DNA of 34,846 nucleotides from Amycolatopsis jejuensis (GCF_000717335.1 NZ_JNYZ01000056.1:1-34846), one strand, 5' to 3'; shown: positions 23,757 through 32,636, numbered from the stretch's first letter. Notes: generated by a model from the letters alone, not told the origin. Numbers and translations: made by a program.

Positions 23757-25247
23757 ATGCAGACCGAAGTACTCATCGCCGGTGGCGGCTACGCCGGCCT
23801 GTCGACCGCGATGTATCTGGCACAGCACGGAACCCAGGCCCTGCTGGTGGAACGGCACGAGACCACCTCGCCGCATCCGAAGGCCAGCGGCCAGACCTGG
23901 CGGGCCATGGAGCTCTACCGCTTCGCGGGCATCGACGAGGAGGTGCGCCGGGCGTCGCTGCGCACCCGGGACGACGTGCTCATCTCGACCGGGACGAGCC
24001 TGTCCGGGCCGCTGCACCGGATTTCGAGCCCCGGATACGACCCGGATGTCCGCAAGGCGACCGCGTTGCGCTCGTCACCGGCCGGGCAGGACGCGGTCGA
24101 ACCCATCCTCGCCCGGCGGGCGGCGGAGCTGGGCGCAGACGTGCGCTTCGGGGTCGAACTGGTGTCCTTCGACCAGGACGACGACGGCGTGCGCGCGCTG
24201 ATCCGCGACCGGAGCACCGGGGTGGAAACCCAGGTACAGGCCGGTTACCTCGTTGCCGCAGACGGAGCCCGCAGTCCGATCAGGACCCGGCTCGGCATCC
24301 CGTTCGACGGGGAAGGCGGCCTGCACCACATGATCGGGGCGGTCTTCGACGCCGATCCGATCGAAGCTCTGCCGCACCACGAGTACCACATCTGCTTTCT
24401 GCAGAACGGTGAACTCTCCGGGATGGTGACCAACTCGGAGCGGCCGGGCCGGTACATTCTCGGCCTCACTTACGATCCGGCGCGCGGCGAATCCCCGGAC
24501 GACTTCACCACGCAGCGGATCACGGACGTCATCCGCGAGCTCACCGGCCGGACCGCGGACATCGTCGGCATCGCGCCGTGGGAAATCGCCGCGAAAGTCG
24601 CCAGGACCTTCCGCGACAAGAGGATCTTCCTGACCGGCGATGCCGCAAAGGTCGCGCCACCGAGCGGAGGCCAGGGCGGGAACACCGCGGTCGGCGACGG
24701 CAACAACCTCGCCTGGAAACTGTCCGCCGTGCTGCGCGGCGAGGCCGGAGAAGAACTGCTGGACACCTATGAGGTCGAACGCCGTCCGATTGCCGAGGCA
24801 GTGGTCGACCTGTCGATGCGCAACCTCTCCGTGCTGACCGACCCCGTCGCCGGATTCGCCGAACTGACTGCGTCGGCGGCCGCGATCAAGCTCGTGCTGG
24901 GGTTCCAGTACCGCTCGAGCGCGGTGTCCAATGAGGACGACGACCTCTCGCTCACCGAGGATCCCGGCACCCCGAGCGGGCGACCGGGATTCCGCGCCCC
25001 GGATCAAACCGGGCAGATTTCGCATCTCCTCGGAAACGGCTGGATCCTGCTCGGCCGTACGGGAAACTGGGCGTCGGCCGCCGAGGACTGCGGGATCACC
25101 TTCCGCCTGCTGCCGGACCTCGATGCCGCCTACCGGCAAGCCACCCTCGTCCGCCCGGACGGCATCGTCGCCTGGCGCAGCGATTCGCCGCACGGCAAGG
25201 CAGCGGAACTACGAGCGGTCCTCGACCGGCTGCTGAGCCGCACATGA
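23757..25247 (+). CDS. FAD-dependent aromatic monooxygenase (PheA/TfdB family)
   Basis: 496 residues, GAGGAG before the ATG. Class A flavoprotein hydroxylase: FAD Rossmann motif EVLIAGGGYAGLSTAMYLAQHG at residues 4-25, GQTWRAMELYRFAGI, the second FAD motif YLVAADGARSPIRTRLGI (DG fingerprint), and RIFLTGDAAKVAPPSGGQGGNTAVGDGNNLAWKLS (GD motif). The C-terminal ~100 residues form the thioredoxin-like domain of this family (GRPGFRAPDQ to SPHGKAAELRAVLDRLLSR) and lack a CxxC. It hydroxylates an aromatic or polyketide substrate with NAD(P)H and O2. The substrate is unknown. Context suggests inducible detoxification or tailoring under the adjacent TetR repressor. Confidence 0.9.
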   Translation: MQTEVLIAGGGYAGLSTAMYLAQHGTQALLVERHETTSPHPKASGQTWRAMELYRFAGIDEEVRRASLRTRDDVLISTGTSLSGPLHRISSPGYDPDVRKATALRSSPAGQDAVEPILARRAAELGADVRFGVELVSFDQDDDGVRALIRDRSTGVETQVQAGYLVAADGARSPIRTRLGIPFDGEGGLHHMIGAVFDADPIEALPHHEYHICFLQNGELSGMVTNSERPGRYILGLTYDPARGESPDDFTTQRITDVIRELTGRTADIVGIAPWEIAAKVARTFRDKRIFLTGDAAKVAPPSGGQGGNTAVGDGNNLAWKLSAVLRGEAGEELLDTYEVERRPIAEAVVDLSMRNLSVLTDPVAGFAELTASAAAIKLVLGFQYRSSAVSNEDDDLSLTEDPGTPSGRPGFRAPDQTGQISHLLGNGWILLGRTGNWASAAEDCGITFRLLPDLDAAYRQATLVRPDGIVAWRSDSPHGKAAELRAVLDRLLSRT

Positions 25248-25284
25248 AAACGGCCGCCCTGGCAACGGAAACCAGGGCGGCCGT
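25246..25284 (-). terminator. Terminator of the pst operon
   Basis: On the minus strand a 13-bp perfect stem (ACGGCCGCCCTGG pairs with CCAGGGCGGCCGT, loop of 9) follows the pstB stop by 7 bp and ends in TTTTC. On the plus strand it also follows the monooxygenase stop directly, so it can end both convergent transcripts. Confidence 0.85.
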
Positions 25285-25291
25285 CGAGCGA

Positions 25292-26068
25292 TCAGCCGAA
25301 GCGGCCGGAAATGTAGTCCTCGGTCGCCTTCTCGTCCGGGTTCGAGAAGATCTTCTCCGTGTCGTTCAGCTCGATCAGCCGTCCCGGCTGGCCGACACCG
25401 GCGAGGTTGAAGAACGCCGTCTGGTCGGAAACCCGGGCGGCCTGCTGCATGTTGTGCGTCACGATGACGATCGTGTATTCCTTCTTGAGCTCGCCGATCA
25501 GGTCCTCGATCGCGAGCGTCGAGATCGGGTCGAGCGCCGAGCACGGCTCGTCCATCAGCAGCACGTCCGGCTGCACCGCGATGGCGCGGGCAATGCACAG
25601 CCGCTGCTGCTGCCCGCCGGACAGGCCGCCGCCCGGCTTGTTCATCCGGTCCTTGACCTCGTTCCACAGGTTCGCCCCCCGCAGTGCACGCTCGGCGATC
25701 TCGTCGAGCTGCTTGCGGTTCTTGGTGCCGCCAAGGCGAAGCCCGGCCACCACATTGTCCTTGATGGACATCGTCGGGAACGGGTTCGGCCGCTGGAACA
25801 CCATGCCGATCGTGCGGCGCACCTGCACCGGGTCCACCGCGGACGCGTAGATGTCCTCACCGTCCAGCAGCACCTGACCGTCGACCCGGGCGCCGGGGAT
25901 GACCTCGTGCATCCGGTTCAGCGTGCGCAGCACGGTCGACTTGCCACACCCCGACGGCCCGATGAACGCGGTCACGTTCCGCGGCGGGACGTTCAGCGTG
26001 ACGCTGTCCACGGCGTGGAACTTGCCGTAGTAGATGTCCAGGTCCTTGACGTCGATTCGCTTGGCCAT
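25292..26068 (-). CDS. pstB: Phosphate ABC transporter ATP-binding protein PstB
   Basis: 258 residues. Walker [10 protein letters not shown] (about 33-41), Q-loop, ABC signature [16 protein letters not shown], Walker [14 protein letters not shown] and the switch His in [11 protein letters not shown] are all intact. The length and the N-terminal [20 protein letters not shown] are typical of PstB. It powers high-affinity phosphate import by the PstCA channel. It lies 3 bp after pstA and is the last gene of the operon. It corresponds in position to mycobacterial phoT (Rv0820). Confidence 0.97.
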   Translation of the reverse strand: MAKRIDVKDLDIYYGKFHAVDSVTLNVPPRNVTAFIGPSGCGKSTVLRTLNRMHEVIPGARVDGQVLLDGEDIYASAVDPVQVRRTIGMVFQRPNPFPTMSIKDNVVAGLRLGGTKNRKQLDEIAERALRGANLWNEVKDRMNKPGGGLSGGQQQRLCIARAIAVQPDVLLMDEPCSALDPISTLAIEDLIGELKKEYTIVIVTHNMQQAARVSDQTAFFNLAGVGQPGRLIELNDTEKIFSNPDEKATEDYISGRFG

Positions 26069-26071
26069 GAC

Positions 26072-26986
26072 TCACTTCTTCTTCGGGGCGACGAGGCGGG
26101 AAAAGACCGTGGCGAGCAGGTTGATCACGGCGATGATGAGCACCAGGGTGAGCGCGGCACCCCAGATCCGGTCGAAGCCGACACTGCCGGGGTCCATCGA
26201 GTTGGTGGCGCGTTCGTTGTTCATCACCAGCGGCAGCGACGCCTGTTCCCCGCTGAAGATGTTCCAGTTGGTGTAGGCCGAATAACCGACCAGCACCAGC
26301 AGCGGGGCCGTTTCGCCCATCACGCGGGCGAGCGCCATCATGATGCCGGCGATGATGCCGGACAGCGCCGTCGGCAGCACGATCTTCATGATCGTCTTCC
26401 ACTTCGGCACGCCCAGCGCGTACGACGCTTCACGCAGGTCGTCCGGCACGATCCGCAGCATCTCCTCCGACGATCGCACGACCACCGGAATCATCAGCAG
26501 CACCAAGGCAAGCGACACCGCGAACCCGCTGCGCGGCAGGCCGAGCGTGGTCACCCACAGCGCGTAGATGAAGAGCGCGGCCACAATGGACGGCACACCG
26601 GAGAGGATGTCCACCATGAAAGTGGTTGCCCTGGCGAGCTTTCCGCGGCCGTACTCCACGAGGTAGATCGCCACCAGCATGCCGATCGGCACCGCGATCA
26701 CCGCGCACACCAGGCCCTGCAGCAAGGTGCCGACGATCGCGTGCAGCACGCCGCCGCCGACCTCGTCCGACAGCACCGAACCGAAGTCCTGGCCCCACCA
26801 GTTGCTGAACGGGATCCGCTTGATCCCGTTGGCGATCACCGTGTACAGCACCCACACCAGCGGGACCACGGCGACGAGGAACGAGAGCCACACCAGCGCG
26901 GTGGCGACCCCGTTCTTGACCTTGCGGCCGACGCTCACCTGCTGGAAAGCAGGTGTGACAGCGGGCCGTTCGAGGGTGGTCGACAT
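26072..26986 (-). CDS. pstA: Phosphate ABC transporter permease PstA
   Basis: 304 residues from the ATG at 26986. GGGGGAG lies inside the end of pstC just before it, and the two genes are separated by 2 bp, so translation is probably coupled. Six membrane helices, starting GVATALVWLSFLVAVVPLVWVLYTVI. The EAA-type cytoplasmic loop that contacts PstB reads LREASYALGVPKWKTIMKIVLPTALSGIIAG. ARVMGETAPLLVLVGY is a PstA hallmark. It forms the inner-membrane channel with PstC. Confidence 0.95.
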   Translation of the reverse strand: MSTTLERPAVTPAFQQVSVGRKVKNGVATALVWLSFLVAVVPLVWVLYTVIANGIKRIPFSNWWGQDFGSVLSDEVGGGVLHAIVGTLLQGLVCAVIAVPIGMLVAIYLVEYGRGKLARATTFMVDILSGVPSIVAALFIYALWVTTLGLPRSGFAVSLALVLLMIPVVVRSSEEMLRIVPDDLREASYALGVPKWKTIMKIVLPTALSGIIAGIMMALARVMGETAPLLVLVGYSAYTNWNIFSGEQASLPLVMNNERATNSMDPGSVGFDRIWGAALTLVLIIAVINLLATVFSRLVAPKKK

Positions 26987-26988
26987 CG

Positions 26989-28056
26989 TCACTCCCCCTT
27001 CTTGCCGACGATCGAGCGGGCGGCGAAGTTGACCAGGAACGTCAGGACGAAGAGCACCAGACCGGCCGCGATGTACGCACCGGCGGACGTCGCGTTGTTG
27101 AACTCGCTGTAGTTCGCGGCGATCTTCGACGCGAACGTCGAGCCACCGTCGAACAGGCTCCAGTTGAAGTCCCGGCCCTGCGGGATCAGCAGGATCACCG
27201 CCAGTGCAATCGTTTCCCCGAGCGCCCGGCCGAGACCGAGCATCGACGCCCCGACGTAACCGGCCTTGCCGAACGGCAGCACCGTGGTGCGGATGACCTC
27301 CCAGCGGGTGGCGCCGAGCGCGAGCGCGCCCTCGATCTGCGCGGTCGGTGTGCGCTCGAAGACCTCGCGCGAGAGCGACGTGATGATCGGCAGGATCATC
27401 ACCGCCAGCACGATGCCCGCGGTGAAGATCGTGCCGCGCACGTTGGGTGCGATGTTGCCCGGCGCGAAGAACGGGATCCACGAGAACGTGCTGTTCACCC
27501 ATTGCGAGAACGGCTCGATCACCGGGGCGAACACGAGGATGCCCCACAGGCCGAAGATGATCGACGGCACCGCGGCGAGCAGGTCCACGATGTAGGCGAA
27601 CGGCCGGGCCAGCCTCGACGGCGCGTACTGGGTCAGGAAGAGCGCGATACCCAGGGAAATCGGCATCGCGACGATCAGCGCGACCAGCGAGGTGGCGACC
27701 GTGACCTCGGCGAGGTCGGCGATGCCGAACGACATGTTCGCCGGGTCGTTGGTGGACCACCCGTGGTTGAAGAGGAAGTTGACCTTGTCCGCACGCAACG
27801 CCGGGATGGCCTGGATGACCAGGAAGATCCCGATCAGGCCGATCAGGGCGACGATGAAGAGCCCGGCCCCGGTGGTCAGGTTCTTGAAGATGCGGTCACC
27901 GGCCCGCACCTTCGTCGGCTTGGTGCTCGCGGGCGGCGCGTCCGGCGCCGGCGCGGATGGCTTGTCCGAAATCGGATCCTCCGGGAACGCTCGGGCGGAC
28001 GACGAACGCCCACCGGGGTCGCCGGTGGGCGTTCGCGTCGAGGATGGCTCGCTCAT
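26989..28056 (-). CDS. pstC: Phosphate ABC transporter permease PstC
   Basis: 355 residues. A Pro/Ser/Asp-rich cytoplasmic tail of about 50 residues precedes the first helix (LTTGAGLFIVALIGLIGIFLVIQAI). The permease core shows ADLAEVTVATSLVALIVAMPISLGIALFL, VPSIIFGLWGILVFAP, and the EAA loop EGALALGATRWEVIRTTVLPFGKAG followed by LGRALGETIALAVILL. The N-terminal tail is typical of actinobacterial PstC. It follows pstS by 41 bp. Confidence 0.95.
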   Translation of the reverse strand: MSEPSSTRTPTGDPGGRSSSARAFPEDPISDKPSAPAPDAPPASTKPTKVRAGDRIFKNLTTGAGLFIVALIGLIGIFLVIQAIPALRADKVNFLFNHGWSTNDPANMSFGIADLAEVTVATSLVALIVAMPISLGIALFLTQYAPSRLARPFAYIVDLLAAVPSIIFGLWGILVFAPVIEPFSQWVNSTFSWIPFFAPGNIAPNVRGTIFTAGIVLAVMILPIITSLSREVFERTPTAQIEGALALGATRWEVIRTTVLPFGKAGYVGASMLGLGRALGETIALAVILLIPQGRDFNWSLFDGGSTFASKIAANYSEFNNATSAGAYIAAGLVLFVLTFLVNFAARSIVGKKGE

Positions 28057-28097
28057 CGACAGTTCTCTGTCCAGCCTTTGTACTACTCAGGAGTGGG

Positions 28098-29225
28098 TCA
28101 GGAAATTGCCTTGACGGCGGTCAGCACCTTGTCCTGCAGGCTCTGCGGGATCGGCACGTAGCCCTTCGCCGACAGCGGCTGCTGGCCTTCGGTGGCCGAA
28201 ACGGTCAGGAACGCCTTGATCGCCTTGGCGACGTCCGGGTTCGAGTACTTCGAGCAGACGAGCTCGTACGTGGTGAGCAGCAGCGGGTAGGCACCCGGCA
28301 CGTTGCTCGAGTAGATGGCGTTGAGGTCGAGCGCGAGGTCGTTGGACCCCTCGTGCGCGAACTTGGCCGCGTCGAGCGACTTCGCCACGTTCTCCGCGGA
28401 CAGCGCGACGCCGCCGGAACCGCTGTCGATCAGCGCCGCGGTGACGCCGTCCTTCGCGAACGCGCCCTCCACGTAGGTGATGGCACCGTCCTGCGACTTG
28501 ACCGTGCTGGCAACGCCGTTCGAACCCTGCGCACCGTTGCCGACGCCGCCGTTGAACTTCTTGCCCGCACCCTGGGTCCACACGTCCTTCGCGGCGGCAC
28601 CGAGGTACTTCTGGAAGTTGTCGGTGGTGCCCGACTCGTCGGAGCGCGAGACGACCTGGATCGGCTTGTCCGGCAGGCTCAAGCTCTCGTTGCCCTTGAC
28701 CGCCTTGATGGCCGGGTCGTTCCAGTTCTTGATGCCGCCGTTGAAGATCTTCGCGACGACCTGCGGGGTCAGCGTGAGCTTGTCGACGCCGGAGAGGTGG
28801 TAGCCGACCGCGACCGGGCCGACGACCAGCGGGATGTTCCACGCCGGGGCGCCGCAGCGCTTGGTCGCGGCCTCGAGGTCGGCGTCCTTGGCGGGCGAGT
28901 CCGTGCCGCCGAAGTCGGCCTGGCTGGCGTTGAACTGCGCGATGCCCTTGCCGGAGCCGCTGGCCGTGTAGTTGACCTGCTGGCCCTGGCACTTCTTGCC
29001 GTACTGCTGCTTGAAGATCTCGACAGCGTTGTTCTGCGCGGTCGAGCCCTCACCGGACAGCGGGCTCTTGCCACCGCAGTCGACCTGAGCGGTTCCGGTG
29101 GCGGCGGGAGCGGACGAGTTCGAGCCGGAGCCGCTGTTCGCCGCGGGGTCGGAGCCACAAGCGGCGAGCACCAGGGCTGCACTCGCCACGATGCCCACGG
29201 CACCCAGGGGCCGCATGATCTTCAC
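28098..29225 (-). CDS. pstS: Phosphate ABC transporter substrate-binding lipoprotein PstS
   Basis: 375 residues from the GTG at 29225, with GGAGGAAATGCA just upstream. Lipoprotein signal peptide with lipobox LAAC (Cys near residue 22), followed by an Asn/Ser/Gly-rich linker. The phosphate-binding fold shows LSGEGSTAQNNAVEIFKQQY, YTASGSGKGIAQFNASQADFGGTDSP and VVSRSDESGTTDNFQKYL, the Ser/Asp/Arg/Thr set that ligates phosphate. It captures phosphate outside the membrane for PstCAB. It is the first gene of the operon, with a PHO box about 110 bp upstream. Confidence 0.97.
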   Translation of the reverse strand: MKIMRPLGAVGIVASAALVLAACGSDPAANSGSGSNSSAPAATGTAQVDCGGKSPLSGEGSTAQNNAVEIFKQQYGKKCQGQQVNYTASGSGKGIAQFNASQADFGGTDSPAKDADLEAATKRCGAPAWNIPLVVGPVAVGYHLSGVDKLTLTPQVVAKIFNGGIKNWNDPAIKAVKGNESLSLPDKPIQVVSRSDESGTTDNFQKYLGAAAKDVWTQGAGKKFNGGVGNGAQGSNGVASTVKSQDGAITYVEGAFAKDGVTAALIDSGSGGVALSAENVAKSLDAAKFAHEGSNDLALDLNAIYSSNVPGAYPLLLTTYELVCSKYSNPDVAKAIKAFLTVSATEGQQPLSAKGYVPIPQSLQDKVLTAVKAIS

Positions 29226-29301
29226 TGCATTTCCTCCACTCGGAGACGTGCTTTAGGAAATCCGGTCCGGATCGGCGGCCGTTCAGCCGCACCGGAAACG
29301 G

Positions 29302-29307
29302 ACACTA
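29302..29307 (-). promoter_or_regulatory. Putative -10 element of the pst operon
   Basis: TAGTGT on the minus strand fits TANNNT and lies 27 bp downstream of the PHO box, leaving about 70 nt of 5' leader before pstS. No good -35 is visible, as expected for a PhoP-activated promoter. Confidence 0.4.
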
Positions 29308-29334
29308 GGCAGCCACGGTGGACGGGTGCCCTTG

Positions 29335-29356
29335 GTCGAGTGAACGGAAGGTGAAC
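29335..29356 (-). promoter_or_regulatory. PHO box upstream of pstS
   Basis: On the minus strand GTTCACCTTCC is followed directly by GTTCACTCGAC: two 11-bp direct repeat units of the PhoP type. A third weaker unit (GCTCACAAACT) lies upstream at 29364-29374, out of 11-bp phase. Phosphorylated PhoP should activate pst here under phosphate limitation. Confidence 0.78.
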
Positions 29357-29464
29357 AAGTCACAGTTTGTGAGCAGGACCTCTCCCCCGAACGAGTGTCG
29401 TGGCCGGGCCGTGACCTGCTAGTACGCAGAAAGTGACATGGCCCGCCGAAACCACTGTTGGTGA

Positions 29465-30364
29465 TCACGCACCGTACTGAACGTCGGTCTCGAAACGGTC
29501 GAACCCCAGCTTGGTGTACACCGCCAGTGCCGGCGCGTTATCGCCTTCGACGTACAGGATCACCCGCAGTAGCCCCCGGGACCGCAGGTAGCGCAGGCCG
29601 GCGAGGGTCAAAGCCTTCCCCAGGCCACTACCCTGAGTAGCCGGATCCACGCCGACGACGTAGACCTCCCCGACCGGGTCACCGTCGAACCGCCCGGGAA
29701 CCGGGTCGTGCACCTTCGTCCAGTGGAAGCCGACGACCTCGCCGCGGTCGTTCTCCGCGAGGAAGAACCCGGCCGGGTCGAACCACGCCTGCCGTTCCTC
29801 TTCCCGTACCTCGGCCACGGTGAGCGCGCCCTGTTCCGGATGCCAGTCGAACGCCCGCGCGTTGACCGCGACCATCGCGTCCTCGTCCTGGCCGGGCACG
29901 AACGTCCGCAGCCGGAAACCGTTGTGCAGCACGGGCTCCGGCCAATCCGCCCGGTCGGCGTCGGCGTGCAGGACCAGGAGTTCGCGCCGGCGAGCGAGAC
30001 CGAGCTTCCCCGCGATTGCGGCCGCACCGGGGTGGTCGCCGTGCGCCCACACCCGGAACCCGGCCGCCGCTCGCTCGGTCAGCGCCTGCGCGAGCGCGGT
30101 ACCCACGCCGTGGCGCCGGTGCGCCGGGTGCACGAGAAGTTCCGCGACCTGGTGCCCATGGGAATCGCCGTCGACATCGAGGTGGACGTACCCGGCGGGA
30201 ACGCCGTCATGGCGGGCGAGCAGATGCAGACCGCCGTCGAACTCATGCGGCAGCGGACCGGTCGCGTCGACCTCCGGCCGTCCGTCCTCGGTCTTCACCG
30301 CCAGCAGTACTTCGCGCACTGCCGGGTCGGGGTTCGCAGTCCATTTACCCAGGTCGATCGCCAC
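29465..30364 (-). CDS. mshD: Mycothiol synthase MshD
   Basis: 299 residues, GTG start. Two tandem GNAT acetyltransferase domains: the degenerate N-terminal one (about 1-150, VAELLVHPAHRRHGVGTALAQALTE with the acetyl-CoA loop) and the catalytic C-terminal one (about 155-299, GEVYVVGVDPATQGSGLGKALTLAGLRYL, then ILYVEGDNAPALAVYTKLGF). It acetylates Cys-GlcN-Ins with acetyl-CoA to give mycothiol, the main thiol of actinobacteria. It follows glnR by 19 bp on the same strand, so the two are probably cotranscribed, as in M. tuberculosis Rv0818-Rv0819. Confidence 0.95.
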   Translation of the reverse strand: MAIDLGKWTANPDPAVREVLLAVKTEDGRPEVDATGPLPHEFDGGLHLLARHDGVPAGYVHLDVDGDSHGHQVAELLVHPAHRRHGVGTALAQALTERAAAGFRVWAHGDHPGAAAIAGKLGLARRRELLVLHADADRADWPEPVLHNGFRLRTFVPGQDEDAMVAVNARAFDWHPEQGALTVAEVREEERQAWFDPAGFFLAENDRGEVVGFHWTKVHDPVPGRFDGDPVGEVYVVGVDPATQGSGLGKALTLAGLRYLRSRGLLRVILYVEGDNAPALAVYTKLGFDRFETDVQYGA

Positions 30365-30383
30365 AACCCGACCCTACCGGCCT

Positions 30384-31118
30384 TCAGCGGGAGGTGAGCT
30401 CCGAAGCATCGTCGGGAACCGCGATCGCGGGCTTCGCCGCGCCCTTCGCGGGCCGCTCGAACTTGTAGCCGACGTTCCGCACGGTGCCGATCATCTGCTC
30501 GTGCTCCGGGCCGAGCTTCGCGCGCAGGCGCCGGACGTGCACGTCGACCGTGCGGGTGCCGCCGAAGAAGTCGTACCCCCAGACCTCCTGCAGCAGCTGC
30601 GCGCGGGTGAACACCCGGCCGGCGTGCTGGGCGAGGTACTTGAGGAGCTCGAATTCCTTGTACGTGAGCTCGAGCGTGCGACGGCGCAGCCGCGCGGTGT
30701 ACGTGGCCTCGTCGATGACCAGGTCGCCCACGCGCAGTTCGGCGTCAACCTGCATCCCGGCGCCGTCACGGGTGGTGGCCAGCCGCAGCCGCGCGTCGAC
30801 CTCGGCCGGGCCCGCGGTGGGCAGCAGGATGTCGTCGGTCCGCCATTCGGCGCTCACCGCGACCAGACCGCCTTCGCCGACGACCGCGATCACCGGGGTA
30901 CCCGTCTCGTCCTCGGCGCCCTTGAGCAGGCGGCACAGGCTCTTCGCCGAGGCGAGATCGCTGCGCGCGTCGAGGAGGATGACGTCGCGGTGACCGGCGT
31001 CGAGAAGGGCCGTCACCTCCGGCGCCCGGACGCGTACGGTGTGCGGCAGCAGGTCCAGCGCGGGCAGCACGGAGGTGGCGTCCGGTTCCGCCGTGAGCAC
31101 CAGAAGGTCCAAGCTCAT
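30384..31118 (-). CDS. glnR: Orphan OmpR-family nitrogen regulator GlnR
   Basis: 244 residues from the ATG at 31118; GTG 31136 is an in-frame alternative. The N-terminal receiver-like domain (about 1-115) keeps Asp50 (VILLDARSD) but lacks the usual pair of acidic residues near position 9 (LLVLTAEPD), as in other GlnR proteins, which dimerise without phosphorylation. The winged-helix domain (about 130-220) is nearly invariant: [53 protein letters not shown]. GlnR is the global regulator of nitrogen assimilation (glnA, amtB, nir genes). No histidine kinase gene is adjacent, fitting an orphan. Confidence 0.92.
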   Translation of the reverse strand: MSLDLLVLTAEPDATSVLPALDLLPHTVRVRAPEVTALLDAGHRDVILLDARSDLASAKSLCRLLKGAEDETGTPVIAVVGEGGLVAVSAEWRTDDILLPTAGPAEVDARLRLATTRDGAGMQVDAELRVGDLVIDEATYTARLRRRTLELTYKEFELLKYLAQHAGRVFTRAQLLQEVWGYDFFGGTRTVDVHVRRLRAKLGPEHEQMIGTVRNVGYKFERPAKGAAKPAIAVPDDASELTSR

Positions 31119-31176
31119 GAGCCGCACCGCCTTCACAGATTGTCGCCTCGAACGTGGCGTCGGTCGGTGCTGAGTG

Positions 31177-31192
31177 AGAATAGCGGGTGAAC
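31177..31192 (-). promoter_or_regulatory. Putative glnR -10 element adjoining one PHO-box-like unit
   Basis: On the minus strand GTTCACCCGCT (31192-31182) resembles a single 11-bp PhoP unit and runs into TATTCT (31182-31177), a good -10 about 60 bp before the glnR start. The next 11 bp is only a poor second unit, so PhoP binding is uncertain. Confidence 0.35.
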
Positions 31193-31293
31193 ACGTCCGT
31201 ACCTAGCTCGTGCTGGATCGATCACACCTGGGCGAACAGCCCGGACGTGACCCGGCCCACGACGATTTCCACCCGAACAGGAGAACCGAGGCG

Positions 31294-32193
31294 ATGGTGA
31301 GCAGGCCCGTGACGCGGGACGACCGACCGGCCCCGCGACCGGACAGCGGACGTCGCGGAAAGCGCGTGCGGCGGTGGCTCATCGTGCTGGGAGTGCTGGT
31401 GATCCTGCTGGTCGGCGCGGATTTCGGAGCGGCGGCGTTCGCCGAGCACACGATCTCGCAGAAGGCGCGCACCCAGCTCGGGCTGAGCGACGATCCGTCG
31501 GTCAGCATCCACGGGTTCCCGTTCACCGTGCAGGCACTCTCCGGTGACTACAGTCACATCAGCGTTTCGGCGGACGGCGTCCCGGTCGGCAGTGAGCTGC
31601 GCGACCTGCGGGTGAGCGCCGAACTGGAGGACGTCAAGGCGCCGCTGTCGGACCTCACGTCGGGTAACACGAAGGCCGTCAAGATCGGCAAGCTCACCGG
31701 CGCGGTCACGATCAAGGCGTCCGACCTCGCGCGCGTCTCGCCGCTCAACAAGATCCAGAACCTCAAGATCGACCAGTCCACCCAGGCGTACGTCAAGTAC
31801 GGCGACACCGACGAGGGCAAGCAGCCGGACCCCACGCCGACCAACGCCGACGGCGAACCGGCCGACAGCAACACCGCGGGCCTGCGCATCTCCGGCGACG
31901 TGCAGGTGGCCGGGCAGAAGGTGGAGATCTTCTGCTTCGCGCTGATCCAGCTCAAGGACAAGACGATCTCGATCGTTCCGCACCGGCTGCAGTTCGGGAA
32001 TGATCAGAGCACCACGGTCGTTCCGGAAGCAGTGCAAAAGGCGTTGCTGCCGAACTTCCGCGCCAGCGTCGACACGAGCAGGCTGCCGCTGTCGGTCACC
32101 CCGACCGCGGTCCGCGTGGACAACGGCTCGGTGACGATCAAGGGCGAGGCCCGCGATGTGAACTTCTCGGACCTCTCGACCACGAAGGGATGA
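31294..32193 (+). CDS. DUF2993 protein, LmeA-like (lipoglycan mannan elongation factor family)
   Basis: 299 residues from the ATG at 31294, which has AGGAG upstream. A basic cytoplasmic N-terminus (DSGRRGKRVRRW) is followed by a single membrane helix or uncleaved signal (LIVLGVLVILLVGADFGAAAF, about residues 28-48). The DUF2993 domain then shows SVSIHGFPFTVQALSGDYSHISV and TVVPEAVQKALLPNFRASVDTSRLPLSVTPTAV near the C-terminus. In mycobacteria the gene at this position (Rv0817c, LmeA) binds phospholipid and promotes lipomannan elongation; the same role here is inferred from family and synteny. It is divergent from glnR and 7 bp upstream of the thioredoxin-like gene, so likely cotranscribed with it. 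Confidence 0.85.
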   Translation: MVSRPVTRDDRPAPRPDSGRRGKRVRRWLIVLGVLVILLVGADFGAAAFAEHTISQKARTQLGLSDDPSVSIHGFPFTVQALSGDYSHISVSADGVPVGSELRDLRVSAELEDVKAPLSDLTSGNTKAVKIGKLTGAVTIKASDLARVSPLNKIQNLKIDQSTQAYVKYGDTDEGKQPDPTPTNADGEPADSNTAGLRISGDVQVAGQKVEIFCFALIQLKDKTISIVPHRLQFGNDQSTTVVPEAVQKALLPNFRASVDTSRLPLSVTPTAVRVDNGSVTIKGEARDVNFSDLSTTKG

Positions 32194-32200
32194 CCCGCCG

Positions 32201-32632
32201 GTGACCGGAGCATGGGTGCTGCTCGCGACGCTGGTCGTCGCGGTCGCCGCGGGGTTGCTGCTGCGGGCGCGCAACGGCCGGATCCGCGCGGCCAAGCCGT
32301 CCGCCGCCACCCGCCCGCTGCCCGCTCCGGTCGCCGAAGCGCTCGATCCCGAATCCGCCGTCACGCTGGTGCAGATCTCCACCACGTTCTGCACGCCGTG
32401 CCGGCACGCGCGGGCGATCCTGTCGTCGCTCGCGGAGAAGACCGACGGCCTGCACCACGTCGACCTGGACGTCACCGAGCGGCCCGAGGTGGCGCAGGCC
32501 CTGTCGGTGCTCAGCACGCCCACCACGCTGGCGCTGGACGCCGAGGGCCGGGAACTGCTGCGCATCGGTGGCGTGCCCAAGGGCGCTGAGCTGCTGGAAG
32601 CGCTCCGCCCGCACCTCGCCGTGGCCCGCTGA
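32201..32632 (+). CDS. Membrane-anchored thioredoxin-like protein (ThiX-type)
   Basis: 143 residues, GTG start 7 bp after the DUF2993 stop. An N-terminal membrane helix (WVLLATLVVAVAAGLLLRA, residues 5-23) is followed by a thioredoxin fold with the active site FCTPCRHARAIL (CxxC about residues 67-70), the cis-Pro block STPTTLALDAEGRELLRIGG and a final helix. It should be a dithiol/disulfide or persulfide-handling protein held at the membrane. Its counterpart in M. tuberculosis is Rv0816c (thiX), next to sulfurtransferase genes as here. Confidence 0.88.
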   Translation: MTGAWVLLATLVVAVAAGLLLRARNGRIRAAKPSAATRPLPAPVAEALDPESAVTLVQISTTFCTPCRHARAILSSLAEKTDGLHHVDLDVTERPEVAQALSVLSTPTTLALDAEGRELLRIGGVPKGAELLEALRPHLAVAR

Positions 32633-32636
32633 ACCG

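Noticed and set aside
25244..27112. 622-codon plus-strand open frame opposite pstB and pstA
   Set aside because: Mirror of codon bias in the pst genes; His/Arg/Asp-rich with no recognisable fold.
27957..29354. 465-codon plus-strand open frame opposite pstS
   Set aside because: Antisense shadow of pstS and its upstream region; Arg/Val-rich composition and no domain.
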